Notes: a model not told the origin generated them from the sequence alone. Positions 37,444-46,335 are shown, numbered from the stretch's first letter. The stretch: 64,000 bases of DNA from Clostridiaceae bacterium OM02-2AC (GCA_003481775.1 QULU01000009.1:51804-115803); one strand, 5' to 3'. Program-made: numbers and translations.

Positions 37444-39777
37444 ATGTTGCTGCGACTACTAAAAAACGACCTGCTGCATGGCAAGCTGACCAACTTCATG
37501 GTAATGATATTCCTTGCCGTATCCACCATGCTGTCCTGTGCCAGTATAACTTTGATCTATTCGTCACAAAACCAGATATCCTACTTCATGGACGATATGG
37601 GAAAGGTGGCTGACTATAACTTTTCCATGATGAACATCACCAAAAAAGACATACAGAAAATTACAGCCTTCATGAAAGCAAAAGACATCGATGCATATCA
37701 AATCGAGCATGCTATCACCCTGCCGCTGAGTGTTATGCGCTTCAATGGCACCAACGACCTGGAAAGCTCCGGCTGCTTTGCGACGACCTTGCCAAAGACC
37801 TATAATTTTCTATTTGATGAAAACAACAATATCCCGGATATCCAACCAGGTGAGGTCGGCATCCCGCTATCTATGAAGCATCAGCTAAACCTACAGCTGC
37901 ATGACACCTTCCAGATTTTGCGCGGTACCAGGACCTATACCTATAAAATCACCAGCTTTGTACGTGATTCCGTATACGGCTCTGATATGATGGGACAAAA
38001 ACGCATCATCCTGCACCCTGCAGATTATCAAATTCAATATGATATCACGCAGGACATTGATCATGCTGTGGTACTCTCGGTAAACGATGGGCCAAACACA
38101 AAGCAGCTGGAATATGAAATGCAGAAGGCCAGCTTGCCCAATGCGATTCTTGTAGACAAAGAAACAGCAGAGCTCTCCTTTATGGGAGTCAGCCTCGGCA
38201 CCAGTGCAATGCTTCTCATGAGTGGCATCATTCTGCTATGCATGTCCTTTTTAATCATTCGCTTCACCATCCTCTTTCAGATAGAAAGCAACTATGCGGA
38301 AATCGGGATCATGAAAGCAATCGGATTCCAGCACTCTCAAATCAAGCCACTCTATCTGATGAAATATATGGGTATCACACTTATCGGTGTTATTATAGGA
38401 TTCTTTACCTCCATTCCGTTTGCTGAGCTGCTGGAAAATATGCAGGCCAGCGTCGTTCCAATTATGCCGGGGAACACAGGCACCTATCTGTCCCTGATCA
38501 TTGTTATCCTAATCCCGGCACTTGTCTATACCGTGACAACTCTGGTACTGCGAAAGCTGAAAAAGCAAAGCACGATGGATGCCATCCGCAAAGGGAACGA
38601 GGGAGAGACTTATAAGGAACACACGCACTTCACACTCGCAAAAACCCGCCTTCACCGCCTTCACAGCTTTCTGGCCTTCAACGATCTCATGACACATAGA
38701 AAGCACTTCCTTATGATGGTTATCATCTACGCCTTCTGCATGGTATTGATACTCGTTCCGCTAACCCTTAAGGATGCCTTCCAGAAGGATACCTTTCTGC
38801 AAATTCTGAAGATATCAATCGGTGATCTCTACTCCCAGCAAAACGGGGGAAACAGCGTAAAGGATTTGGAAGAAAAACGTGCCATGGTACTCCGCGATTT
38901 GAAAGTATACGATGAGAATATCCGTGTCGATCTTGAAACCATGACCAGTGCATCCCTCAGCGATGCTGGTCTGAATACCTCGGTATTTCTCATGAAACGC
39001 GCCGATGGGAATACAATCGCCTTTGATTATGGCAAGGCTCCCAAGCTGTCCAATGAGCTTGCACTTTCCACTACACTGGCAAAGCGTTATGGAAAAACTG
39101 TCGGCGACTCCATCAGCATGGAATACGAAGGAAAGAAAAATACCTACCTCATCAGCGGTATTTACAGCAGTATGATGAATCTGGGAAACAACATTCTTGC
39201 AGGTGATCTTGAATATGAATATGCATATACCGGTTATCTGGTGATTCACCTTTCCCAGGACGAGCTAACCAACCATCAGGTTGCAGAAACTATTAAAAAG
39301 GAGTATAAGGGTCTGAAGCTGATTGACAGCAAGCAGATGACGAAATCCTTCAGCGGCGATATGCCGCAGCAGATCACCATGATGTCGGATCTGATTATTT
39401 CTATCATTCTGATCATTCTATTTGCTTTGACGATTTTATTCTCCAAGCTGCACATGCTGCGTGCAAAAAAAGCAATCGCTCTAATGCGCAGTATGGGCTA
39501 TGCCAAACGAAATATCCGCAGATGGCTGTTTGTTCGCTGTATGATTCAGGTACTGTGCGGTCTACTACTGGGTATTCTGTTACACACCTTCTGCATGAAC
39601 GGACTACTGGAGGCCTATCTGGAATCCATGGGAATGGGGAGCGTAGAGCTGAGAAGTGCTCCACTCAACATGTATGTCCTGTATCCGTTACTGTTTATTC
39701 TAGCAGCTATGGCAGCACAATGGATTGTCAACCGTACCATACCGGCATGGAATATCAAAGATTTGAGTGAGGAATAA
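37444..39777 (+). CDS. FtsX/MacB-like ABC transporter permease
   Basis: A 777-residue permease with two FtsX-type halves. An N-terminal helix (about 17-38) precedes a first extracytoplasmic domain to ~245. Three helices follow (about 250-275, 298-322, 342-365). A central linker leads to a second unit with a helix near 420-440, another extracellular domain, and three C-terminal helices (about 640-660, 697-717, 737-757). FtsX marks are EIGIMKAIGFQHSQIKPLYL and ALMRSMGYAKRNIRRWLF. It is encoded first in an operon with an ATPase and a two-component system, the organisation used for peptide-antibiotic sensing and detoxification in Firmicutes. The substrate is not determined. Confidence 0.87.
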   Translation: MLLRLLKNDLLHGKLTNFMVMIFLAVSTMLSCASITLIYSSQNQISYFMDDMGKVADYNFSMMNITKKDIQKITAFMKAKDIDAYQIEHAITLPLSVMRFNGTNDLESSGCFATTLPKTYNFLFDENNNIPDIQPGEVGIPLSMKHQLNLQLHDTFQILRGTRTYTYKITSFVRDSVYGSDMMGQKRIILHPADYQIQYDITQDIDHAVVLSVNDGPNTKQLEYEMQKASLPNAILVDKETAELSFMGVSLGTSAMLLMSGIILLCMSFLIIRFTILFQIESNYAEIGIMKAIGFQHSQIKPLYLMKYMGITLIGVIIGFFTSIPFAELLENMQASVVPIMPGNTGTYLSLIIVILIPALVYTVTTLVLRKLKKQSTMDAIRKGNEGETYKEHTHFTLAKTRLHRLHSFLAFNDLMTHRKHFLMMVIIYAFCMVLILVPLTLKDAFQKDTFLQILKISIGDLYSQQNGGNSVKDLEEKRAMVLRDLKVYDENIRVDLETMTSASLSDAGLNTSVFLMKRADGNTIAFDYGKAPKLSNELALSTTLAKRYGKTVGDSISMEYEGKKNTYLISGIYSSMMNLGNNILAGDLEYEYAYTGYLVIHLSQDELTNHQVAETIKKEYKGLKLIDSKQMTKSFSGDMPQQITMMSDLIISIILIILFALTILFSKLHMLRAKKAIALMRSMGYAKRNIRRWLFVRCMIQVLCGLLLGILLHTFCMNGLLEAYLESMGMGSVELRSAPLNMYVLYPLLFILAAMAAQWIVNRTIPAWNIKDLSEE

Positions 39778-39834
39778 ATACACCGCAACCATATCAAAAA
39801 TTGAAATACATCAGAAAATCAAGGAGGAAAACGA

Positions 39835-40596
39835 ATGGAAGCAATGATAGAGGTCCGAAAGCTGTGCAAAAGCTTTGTTGTAAATAAAAAACAGAATCAT
39901 GTCCTGCGCAATGTGAATCTTTCCATTTACAAAGGGGAATTCATCGCCGTTATGGGACCAAGCGGCAGCGGTAAATCCACCCTGCTATATACAATCAGCG
40001 GTATGGATCATATCAACTCCGGAACCGTGGAATTTGACCATAAAGAAATCAGCAGGTATAATGAAATGGAAATGGCGAAGCTGCGCCTGCATGAAATGGG
40101 ATTTATCTTCCAGCAGATGCATTTTCTAAATAACCTGAACATCTATGACAATGTGATACTTCCCGGCTATATGGCAAAGAAACGGAAGCATAAGGAAATC
40201 AATGCCTATGCGGATGAGCTGCTGCGGAAATTTCAGATTACTTCAATTGCAGGACACAGCATTCAGGAAGTAAGCGGCGGAGAGCTGCAGCGTGCCTGTA
40301 TCGCCAGAGCAATGATCAATCAGCCGCAGATTCTGTTTGCGGATGAGCCTACGGGAGCGTTAAACAGCTTTCATGCGAGGGAAGTCATGGATATGTTTTC
40401 AAAGGTACATGAGCAGGGAACGACGATTCTGATGGTAACGCATGATGTGAAGGTGGCTTCCTATGCACAGCGCATCTGCTATATCAATGATGGAAAAATT
40501 GAAAGCAATCTTGATATCGGTGTGCTGAAGCATGCGGATGAGCTGAAGGAACGGGAAAAAAAGGTATACAACTGGCTGATGGAAAAGGGCTGGTAG
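39835..40596 (+). CDS. ABC transporter ATP-binding protein (MacB/LolD-type)
   Basis: A 253-residue ATPase. Walker A is MGPSGSGKSTLLYTISG (~40), the Q-loop is in FIFQQMHFLNNL, and the signature is SGGELQRACIARAMI. Walker B is ILFADEPTGALNS and the H-loop is MVTHDVKVA. GPSGSGKS with ADEPTGAL is the pattern of FtsE/LolD/MacB-type ATPases that partner FtsX-like permeases. AAGGAGG precedes the ATG. It is the energy subunit for the permease encoded 57 nt upstream. Confidence 0.94.
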   Translation: MEAMIEVRKLCKSFVVNKKQNHVLRNVNLSIYKGEFIAVMGPSGSGKSTLLYTISGMDHINSGTVEFDHKEISRYNEMEMAKLRLHEMGFIFQQMHFLNNLNIYDNVILPGYMAKKRKHKEINAYADELLRKFQITSIAGHSIQEVSGGELQRACIARAMINQPQILFADEPTGALNSFHAREVMDMFSKVHEQGTTILMVTHDVKVASYAQRICYINDGKIESNLDIGVLKHADELKEREKKVYNWLMEKGW

Positions 40597-40611
40597 AAGG
40601 GATGCGTGTGT

Positions 40612-41295
40612 ATGATTGATATTCTTGTTGTTGAGGATAATGATGAGCTGCGAGATGTATTAGAGCGGTTTCTGTTACATGAGGGATATCAGACATGCTG
40701 TGTACAGCGGGGAAATGACGCACTTACACTCTTACAGCAGGAGAAGGTGCGTCTTCTTCTCGTTGATATCATGCTGCTGGATATGGACGGCTTTCGCATT
40801 TGTACCGAGGCCAGGCAAAGCAGCAATCTTCCCATTATCATCATGAGTGCACGAACGCAGACAAGCGATCAGCTGTTGGGCTATGAGCTGGGAGCGGATG
40901 ATTATGTAGAAAAGCCCTTTGCCATGGCGGTCATGCTGGCTAAAATCAAAGCTCAGCTGAGAAGAGGCTATGAAATGCAGGAGGAGCGCAATGTGCTGAA
41001 GGACGATGATCTTCTGGTAGACATCGAGCGGCGAAGTGTGACATTAAAAGGAAAGCAGCTGGCTCTTTCTGTAAAGGAGTTTGAGCTGCTGGTTCTGCTG
41101 CTGAGAAAAAAGCATACAACGCTGCGTAAGGACTATATATTTTCCGCAATCTGGACGGATGCCTCTGAAAGTGAGCTGTCCACGCTGACAACGCATGTCA
41201 ATACGCTGCGTGAAAAAATAGAAACCGATCCACGTCATCCAAAGCGGCTGATCACCGTATGGGGAGTAGGCTACCGCTATGAAGGCATGGAATAG
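40612..41295 (+). CDS. OmpR-family response regulator
   Basis: A 227-residue regulator from the ATG at 40612 (a GTG six bases upstream is in frame). Receiver domain: ILVVEDNDELRDVLERF with acidic pair, phosphoacceptor Asp in LLLVDIMLLDMDGF (~51), and ADDYVEKPFAMAVMLAKIKA with Lys (~103). C-terminal winged helix: LSVKEFELLVLLL, then LRKDYIFSAIW and THVNTLREKIETDPRHPKRL, ending VWGVGYRYEG. It presumably binds the 11-bp repeats upstream of the permease gene and is controlled by the kinase encoded next. Confidence 0.93.
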   Translation: MIDILVVEDNDELRDVLERFLLHEGYQTCCVQRGNDALTLLQQEKVRLLLVDIMLLDMDGFRICTEARQSSNLPIIIMSARTQTSDQLLGYELGADDYVEKPFAMAVMLAKIKAQLRRGYEMQEERNVLKDDDLLVDIERRSVTLKGKQLALSVKEFELLVLLLRKKHTTLRKDYIFSAIWTDASESELSTLTTHVNTLREKIETDPRHPKRLITVWGVGYRYEGME

Positions 41296-42508
41296 GCTGA
41301 CCGTGCTTGTTCCGGCACTGCTTCTGCTGCTTTTGCTGGGATTGAATGGCCTTCTTTTACAGCTGCGTGATGAAACAATACCGGATGAAGCTCTGGTAGA
41401 AATCAATCGCATGGCGAAAGAGCTGGAAGAGGGAAAGCAGATGAAAGAGCTTGCTTCATCAGAAATTCAAATAGAGCTGCTTGAACTGAAGAAGACCTCC
41501 ATGCAATCCTATATGGATCGCTCCCGTACAAGAAGTGTGCTTCTTCCGGCAAAGCAGGAGGGCAGCTTCTATCGCTTTACCTATCGTGTACAGCGCATAC
41601 CGTCTTCGGTCTTCTGGATTATCAATACCACCCTGCTTGGTGTCATATTGTTTGTTATCTATCTTCTATTCTATATCCGTCGCCAGATCATACAGCCCTT
41701 TCATAATATGGAGGCGATGGCAACGGCTTTGAAAAACAGAGACTTCACCTATGTGCTGCCCCAGCAGAAACAGCGGTATTTCGGGAAATTTGTCTGGGCA
41801 ATCGATGTAATGAAGGAGGAGCTGCGTCATCATGAGGAAAAAGAAACAGCGCTGATGAAGGAAAAGCAAACGATGATTGCCTCTCTTTCCCATGATATCA
41901 AGACACCGCTTTCCAACATCCGTCTGTATACGGACGCAATGAAGGAGCACCTGTATGCGGAAGAGCTGATCTGTGAGCGCCTGTATGAAAACTGTGATAA
42001 AATTGATCAGTATGTAAAGGAAATCATGCATACGAGCAATGAAGATCTGTTTGATTTTGATGTACTAATGGAAGAGGTCTATCTCCATGATGTGGAAGCC
42101 TTGCTGAGGCGGGAACAGGAGCGCATTGAACTGGCACTGATATCCTATGAGCAAGCTCCCTGTAAGGACCAGCTGATCTTTACAGATTTGATCAGGTTAC
42201 GTGAAGTCATTGGGAATGTTGTTGATAATGCGATGAAATACGGAGATGGAAAATGGATTCACATATCCTTTTATGAAGAAGATCATCACAGTATCCTGAA
42301 GATAGAAAATTCCGGCTCCTATATTGACCAAAGTGATGCCGGTGCTATCTTTCAAAGCTTTTACCGGGGAAACAATGTTGCCGGTCATGCAGGAAATGGT
42401 CTGGGCTTGTATATCTGTAAGCAGCTGATGCAGAAAATGGATGGCGATATTTTTATGACACAGGAACAGGGGAGTGTGAGCTTTCATCTTGTGCTTGGTA
42501 CAGTATAG
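41279..42508 (+). CDS. Sensor histidine kinase
   Basis: A 409-residue membrane kinase overlapping the regulator gene by 17 nt. Two membrane helices (about 8-28 and 116-138) flank an extracytoplasmic sensor of ~90 residues. A HAMP-like linker follows (FHNMEAMATALKNRDFTYVL). The H-box is ASLSHDIKTPLSNIRLYTD, with the phosphoacceptor His near 206. The N-box is IGNVVDNAMKYGDG and the G-box is GNGLGLYICKQLM. Unlike BceS-type intramembrane kinases, it has a real extracellular domain, so it may sense its stimulus directly. Confidence 0.92.
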   Translation: MKAWNRLTVLVPALLLLLLLGLNGLLLQLRDETIPDEALVEINRMAKELEEGKQMKELASSEIQIELLELKKTSMQSYMDRSRTRSVLLPAKQEGSFYRFTYRVQRIPSSVFWIINTTLLGVILFVIYLLFYIRRQIIQPFHNMEAMATALKNRDFTYVLPQQKQRYFGKFVWAIDVMKEELRHHEEKETALMKEKQTMIASLSHDIKTPLSNIRLYTDAMKEHLYAEELICERLYENCDKIDQYVKEIMHTSNEDLFDFDVLMEEVYLHDVEALLRREQERIELALISYEQAPCKDQLIFTDLIRLREVIGNVVDNAMKYGDGKWIHISFYEEDHHSILKIENSGSYIDQSDAGAIFQSFYRGNNVAGHAGNGLGLYICKQLMQKMDGDIFMTQEQGSVSFHLVLGTV

Positions 42509-42725
42509 GCCAGTAACAGGATTGAGATTTTCCAATCACGTGGTATGATACCACTAAGGAGCTGATGACATGAAGCGTTTACCGATCGGTGTAGAAGACT
42601 TTAAAGAATTGATTGATCATCAATATTATTACATAGATAAAACCATGTTTGTTCAGGTTGTGCTGAAAGAAAAAGTTGTTCTGTATACCAGACCGCAAAG
42701 ATTCGGGAAACTTTGAACATGAGCA

Positions 42726-42744
42726 GGCGCTGCCCGCCCAGGCG
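42726..42744 (+). repeat. GC-rich micro-insertion unit, copy 1 (19 nt)
   Basis: GGCGCTGCCCGCCCAGGCG, inserted between AGCA and TGCTG. Removing it restores AGC ATG CTG (Ser-Met-Leu) of the interrupted gene. CGCC-CA-GGCG can form a tight hairpin. Confidence 0.85.
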
Positions 42745-43114
42745 TGCTGTATTATTTTTTCTCAATCAAACAAAAGGAAAACGCGTCCCTTTTTAACGGG
42801 TTAAACATTACCAAAAACAAGACTGCATTACAATATCAAAATCAGTATCCGGTTATCCTGATAACACTTAAGGATATGAAGGATATCAGGTTTCAAAATC
42901 AGATTGATATTTTCAAAGTGATCATACGGGAGCTGATAGGTAAATATAAGGATTTACTTACAAGTGAGGGACTGGATGAAATTGATAAAAAACTTCTCAA
43001 ATGCTATCAGGAAGGTAATGTGAACATTGCTGACTTAAAAAACGGATTGCGCTTTTTAAGTCAATGTCTATATAAACATTATCAGAAGAAAGTAATTATT
43101 CTGATTGATGAATA

Positions 43115-43134
43115 GGCACTGCCCGCCCAAGGCG
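43115..43134 (+). repeat. GC-rich micro-insertion unit, copy 2 (20 nt)
   Basis: GGCACTGCCCGCCCAAGGCG, inserted between GAATA and TGATG. Removing it restores GAA TAT GAT GTT (Glu-Tyr-Asp-Val) of the conserved IDEYDVP motif. Insertion creates an immediate TAG. Confidence 0.88.
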
Positions 43135-43428
43135 TGATGTTCCTTTGCAAAATGCGTATTTAAATGCTTATTATGAAGAAATGACAGATTTTCTTGGTGG
43201 TATCTTCAGTGCAGTATTGAAAACAAATGAAGTTCTGGAAAAAGGAAATCTAACCGGCTGTCTGCGAATCGCGAAGGAATCTATTTTTACAGGTCTTAAT
43301 AATTTTAAAGTGAATTCTATCTTTGATGAGGTATCAAGCCAACAATTTGGCTTTTCCTCTACGGAAATAAGTTCACTGTTACAGGATTATCATTTGCGTG
43401 AATATCAAAGGGACATAAAAGACTGGTA

Positions 43429-43448
43429 GGCGCTGCCCGCCCATGGCG
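43429..43448 (+). repeat. GC-rich micro-insertion unit, copy 3 (20 nt)
   Basis: GGCGCTGCCCGCCCATGGCG, inserted between TGGTA and TGATGG. Removing it restores TGG TAT GAT GGA (Trp-Tyr-Asp-Gly) of the family's WYDGY motif. Insertion creates an immediate TAG. Confidence 0.88.
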
Positions 43449-44029
43449 TGATGGATACCGGTTTGGGAATCAGGATATTTACAATCCATGGAGTGTATTG
43501 ATGTATATCTGAACACAAGCAGAAAGACGCCGGTATCCTTTTGGGCAAATACGAGTGGTAATGATATTATTTACCGCTATATAAAAGAAGCTGATGCCAC
43601 TATGCGACAGGAATTTGAGATATTGTCTTCCGGTGATTATATTGAGAAACCAATGAAGGAAAGTCTGACATATAGAGAAATGGATCAGATCAATCATGTA
43701 TATAGCTTTTTATGATACACAGGGTATTTGAAAGCCATAGATTGCGTTATGAGGAAAACAGCATATATCGCCTCATGATTCCCAATAAAGAGATTAAAAG
43801 GATTTATACTACGATTTTTGAAGAATGGTTCCAGGAACAGGTAAAGGAAATACGTACTGATTTTACAGAAGCATTGCGAAGGGAAGATGTGAATCTGGCG
43901 AATGAGCTATTAAATACGATCTTATTTGAATCCATCAGCTATTTTGATTACGATGAAAAATTTTATCATGGCATGCTGGTTGGATTGTTTAGCAACTCAG
44001 ATTCTTTTGAATCAGGAAACCGGGTTGGG

Positions 44030-44050
44030 AAGGCTCGCACTGCGCACCTT
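44030..44050. repeat. 21-nt near-palindromic micro-insertion
   Basis: AAGGCTCGCAC plus TGCGCACCTT: arms AAGGnnCGCA and TGCGnnCCTT around one central base. Without it the flanking sequence aligns base for base in length with copy B of the gene (13 nt between AAACCGG and GAT in both). Confidence 0.7.
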
Positions 44051-44321
44051 GAGGTGAGATCTTGCGGTGCTTCCATTCTATAAGAAGAAACGGGGGTTCC
44101 TGCTGGTATTAAAGGTTGCCTCAAAAGAGGAAGAGATGGAATATGCAGCAGTTCAGGCATGTGAGCAGATAAAGGATAAGCAGTATCTGGAGGGTTTGCA
44201 GAAGAAAGGATATACAGATATTGTAGGATATGGAATCGCATTTTATAAGAAATCATGTCTTATTGTAGCACTTCCATAATGTTTATTTACTATGCAATGT
44301 GTGAATAATCTGTAGTTTATG

Positions 44322-44354
44322 AAAACTGTGATATAACGCTGTCGCAGTTTTTTT
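44322..44354 (+). terminator. Terminator after pseudogene copy A
   Basis: AAAACTGTGA (44322-44331) pairs with TCGCAGTTTT (44342-44351), 10 bp with one G-U, followed by T residues. Confidence 0.8.
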
Positions 44355-44412
44355 GTTATGATGGCTTTGTCACAAGCATAACTTGCAGCTATGTGGCAGG
44401 AAGGAGAATGCA

Positions 44413-44970
44413 ATGAATCCATACAGACAATGTCCTATATATCAAGATGAAAATTATCGTATTCGATTCGTAAAACAGAGTGATGCGAATGATTTGTTAA
44501 AGGTATACAGTGATCCAAAAACGGTTGCTCTTTGCAATTGTGATAATTGTGAAAATGATTTTTATTATACGAGCAGAGTACGGATGGAACAGGCAATCAA
44601 TTACTGGATCATAGAATACCAAAGAGAAGGGTTTGTTCGCTGGAGTATTCTGGACTGTGCTTCCTCGACTGCAATCGGGACGATGGAGCTTTTTAAACGT
44701 TCAGCAAATGATGCCTATGACAATACGGCTCTACTGCGCCTTGATCTTTTAAGCAAATATGAAGAACAATCCTGTCTTCAAGGGATCCTTTCTTTGATTC
44801 TGCCGCATATCTGCGATTTATTCCAGTGCCCGCAGGTTATAACCAAATGTGTGCAGGAAGCAGATAAACGCAGGGCTATATTGCTGGATATGGGATTTTG
44901 CCCATCCAGGGAGCCGCTGGTCGGCTGGGATGGCACACGTTATCAGGATTATTATCTGCGAAAGCTATAA
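44413..44970 (+). CDS. GNAT-family N-acetyltransferase
   Basis: A 185-residue protein starting at the ATG at 44413 (AAGGAG upstream); a TTG-like extension upstream is unlikely. The pattern is that of RimJ/RimL-type acetyltransferases: YRIRFVKQSDANDLLKVYSD at the N-terminus, then YWIIEYQREGFVRWSILD, AIGTMELFKRS and LRLDLLSKYEEQ. It ends RAILLDMGFCPSREPLVGWD with the acceptor-side C-terminus. The acetyl-CoA loop is poorly conserved (EEQSCLQGIL). The substrate, amino group or small molecule, is unknown. It stands between the two pseudogene copies and ends at a terminator shared with manA. Confidence 0.8.
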   Translation: MNPYRQCPIYQDENYRIRFVKQSDANDLLKVYSDPKTVALCNCDNCENDFYYTSRVRMEQAINYWIIEYQREGFVRWSILDCASSTAIGTMELFKRSANDAYDNTALLRLDLLSKYEEQSCLQGILSLILPHICDLFQCPQVITKCVQEADKRRAILLDMGFCPSREPLVGWDGTRYQDYYLRKL

Positions 44971-44982
44971 GCGGTCTAATAT

Positions 44983-45029
44983 AAAAAACGTGTATACTGG
45001 AACCGAAGTTCTGATATACACGTTTTTTT
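44983..45029. terminator. Bidirectional terminator between GNAT gene and manA
   Basis: AAAAAACGTGTATA is inverted as TATACACGTTTTTTT (45015-45029), giving A/T-flanked stems for both convergent genes. Confidence 0.88.
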
Positions 45030-45045
45030 GTAGCTCCTTTCATTC

Positions 45046-45960
45046 CTAATCCTGTGCTCTCCAATACGGATGGGCTGCCGCAAGGATGCATTCTGCACTT
45101 CCTGTAAGCTGAATGCATTCCTCTGGCATAACAAGGATACTACCACCCTGTGACACGGGAAAGGTATCTACCTGAAGATTACCGGAAACCACGGATATCA
45201 CGGATGCGATGGAATACGGATTCGTATAGCTGCCGGATAAGGTGAGGTGCCGCAAAGAGAACTCCCGCTGATCAAAGCTGCTTCCTTCTGAAAAACTCTG
45301 TTTTTGAACATGCAGGGAGGAATCCAGATTCGCAAGTGCTTCCTTCACATGGAGTGGTCTTGTATGACCATGCATATCCTTTCGCTCATAATCATATAAG
45401 CGGTAGGTAACGTTGGTAGACTGTTGAATCTCATAAATCAAGGACCCTGCGGTAAGGGCATGCATCATGCCGCTTCGGATATACACAAGGTCATTTTCAG
45501 AAACGGGAATATGATCGATTACACCATGGAAATCCTTTTTTTGCAGTGCAGCTTCCACAGCTGTTCGATGACCCGCCTTGTTCTCGGCATACACCCAGCC
45601 CTCACTTGGCTTCTCTATGAAATACCAGGCCTCGCTTTTTCCATAGGGCAAGTGCAGCTGCTCTTTTGCATAGGTATCGGTTGGATGAATCTGAAAGCTG
45701 ACATCCTGTGCACAGGAATCAAAAGCGATGATCAAAGGAAATTCCTCGCCCGCTTCAAGACCAAAGGCAGCAGGATTCTCCTTCACTGCCCTGCGAAGGG
45801 TTGTTCGTTCCTTTTTATTATAAATTTCACAGTCGATTCCATCGATTCCACTCAGCGTATACACACAGCCAATCATCTGCGCAGCACGATCTCCCTGATA
45901 GGCATGCAGACGCGTATCTCCCCAGAGGGTTTCCATCGTAACGGGACGCACAATATACAT
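45046..45960 (-). CDS. manA: Class I mannose-6-phosphate isomerase
   Basis: A 304-residue zinc-dependent isomerase interconverting fructose-6-phosphate and mannose-6-phosphate, of the short Firmicute type. Motifs: ETLWGDTRLHAYQGD near the start, DVSFQIHPTDTYAKEQL (Gln/His zinc ligands, ~92-96), GKSEAWYFIEKP with Glu, and VYIRSGMMHALTAGSLIYEI (His ligand, ~165). TNVTYRLYDYERKD follows. The start ATG at 45960 follows AGGAGG. It could supply mannose precursors for glycans but is not near the EPS locus, so a catabolic role is equally possible. Confidence 0.94.
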   Translation of the reverse strand: MYIVRPVTMETLWGDTRLHAYQGDRAAQMIGCVYTLSGIDGIDCEIYNKKERTTLRRAVKENPAAFGLEAGEEFPLIIAFDSCAQDVSFQIHPTDTYAKEQLHLPYGKSEAWYFIEKPSEGWVYAENKAGHRTAVEAALQKKDFHGVIDHIPVSENDLVYIRSGMMHALTAGSLIYEIQQSTNVTYRLYDYERKDMHGHTRPLHVKEALANLDSSLHVQKQSFSEGSSFDQREFSLRHLTLSGSYTNPYSIASVISVVSGNLQVDTFPVSQGGSILVMPEECIQLTGSAECILAAAHPYWRAQD

Positions 45961-46240
45961 AACAATAACCTCCTGACTTCTCCATATCTACTGTGATTGT
46001 AGCATATCTCACTATCAGAATATAGTGGTTACCGACATAAAGAACGTAATTCCCTTTTATCTGTCACAGCTGCCGTGATATAATGTAGTTACAGGAGCTG
46101 ATAGCTATGAAGCATATAACGATTGGCATTGAAAATTTTAAAGAATTGATTGTTGGGGATATTATTATGTAGATAAGACACTGTTTATAAAGGAAGTGTG
46201 CAAAGGAAAGGTCGCATTATATACAAGACCAAGACGCTTT

Positions 46241-46293
46241 CACCGAAATAGTGTCGAAACCTTTAGTATCCGACAAGAGGCGCGCTAGTAGCG
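46241..46293 (+). repeat. 53-nt structured insertion in copy B
   Basis: Lies between CGC TTT and GGT AAA ACT; removing it restores Arg-Phe-Gly-Lys-Thr. It contains TGTCG...CGACA and CGCTA-G-TAGCG inverted repeats. Its sequence is unrelated to the 20-mer units. Confidence 0.7.
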
Positions 46294-46315
46294 GGTAAAA
46301 CTCTGAATATGAATA

Positions 46316-46335
46316 GACGCTGCCCGCCCATGGCG
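46316..46335 (+). repeat. GC-rich micro-insertion unit, copy 4 (20 nt)
   Basis: GACGCTGCCCGCCCATGGCG, with the left flank of site 1 (ATGAATA) and the right flank of site 3 (TGACGGTTAT). This fits recombination between two units with loss of the intervening segment. Confidence 0.85.

Larger units (their letters stand above)
42570..44279 (+). pseudogene. Dead AAA-ATPase-like / PD-(D/E)XK family gene, copy A, with micro-insertions
   Basis: Starts with AAGGAG and ATG at 42570: MKRLPIGVEDFKELIDH, YYYIDKTMF and YTRPQRFGK. This is the N-terminus of the widespread 'AAA-ATPase-like plus PD-(D/E)XK nuclease' family. A one-base loss in the Walker A (GKT) gives a stop at 42714-42716. Three GC-rich insertions then split otherwise collinear coding segments. 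Site 1 (42726-42744) falls between TLNMS- and LYYFFS. Site 2 (43115-43134) falls in LIDEY/DVPLQ. Site 3 (43429-43448) falls in KDWY/DGYRFG. A 21-nt near-palindrome is at 44030-44050, and further small indels occur near 43710 and 44010. The C-terminal nuclease part (LVLKVASKEEEME to 44279) is still readable. Confidence 0.85.

Noticed and set aside
42716..43450. Micro-insertions as T4 gene 60-like translational bypass elements (TAG directly after the junction codon at sites 2 and 3)
   Set aside because: The codon before the resumption point (CGT) does not match the take-off codon (GAA, TGG), site 1 has no stop, and both genes carry other frameshifts and nonsense changes.
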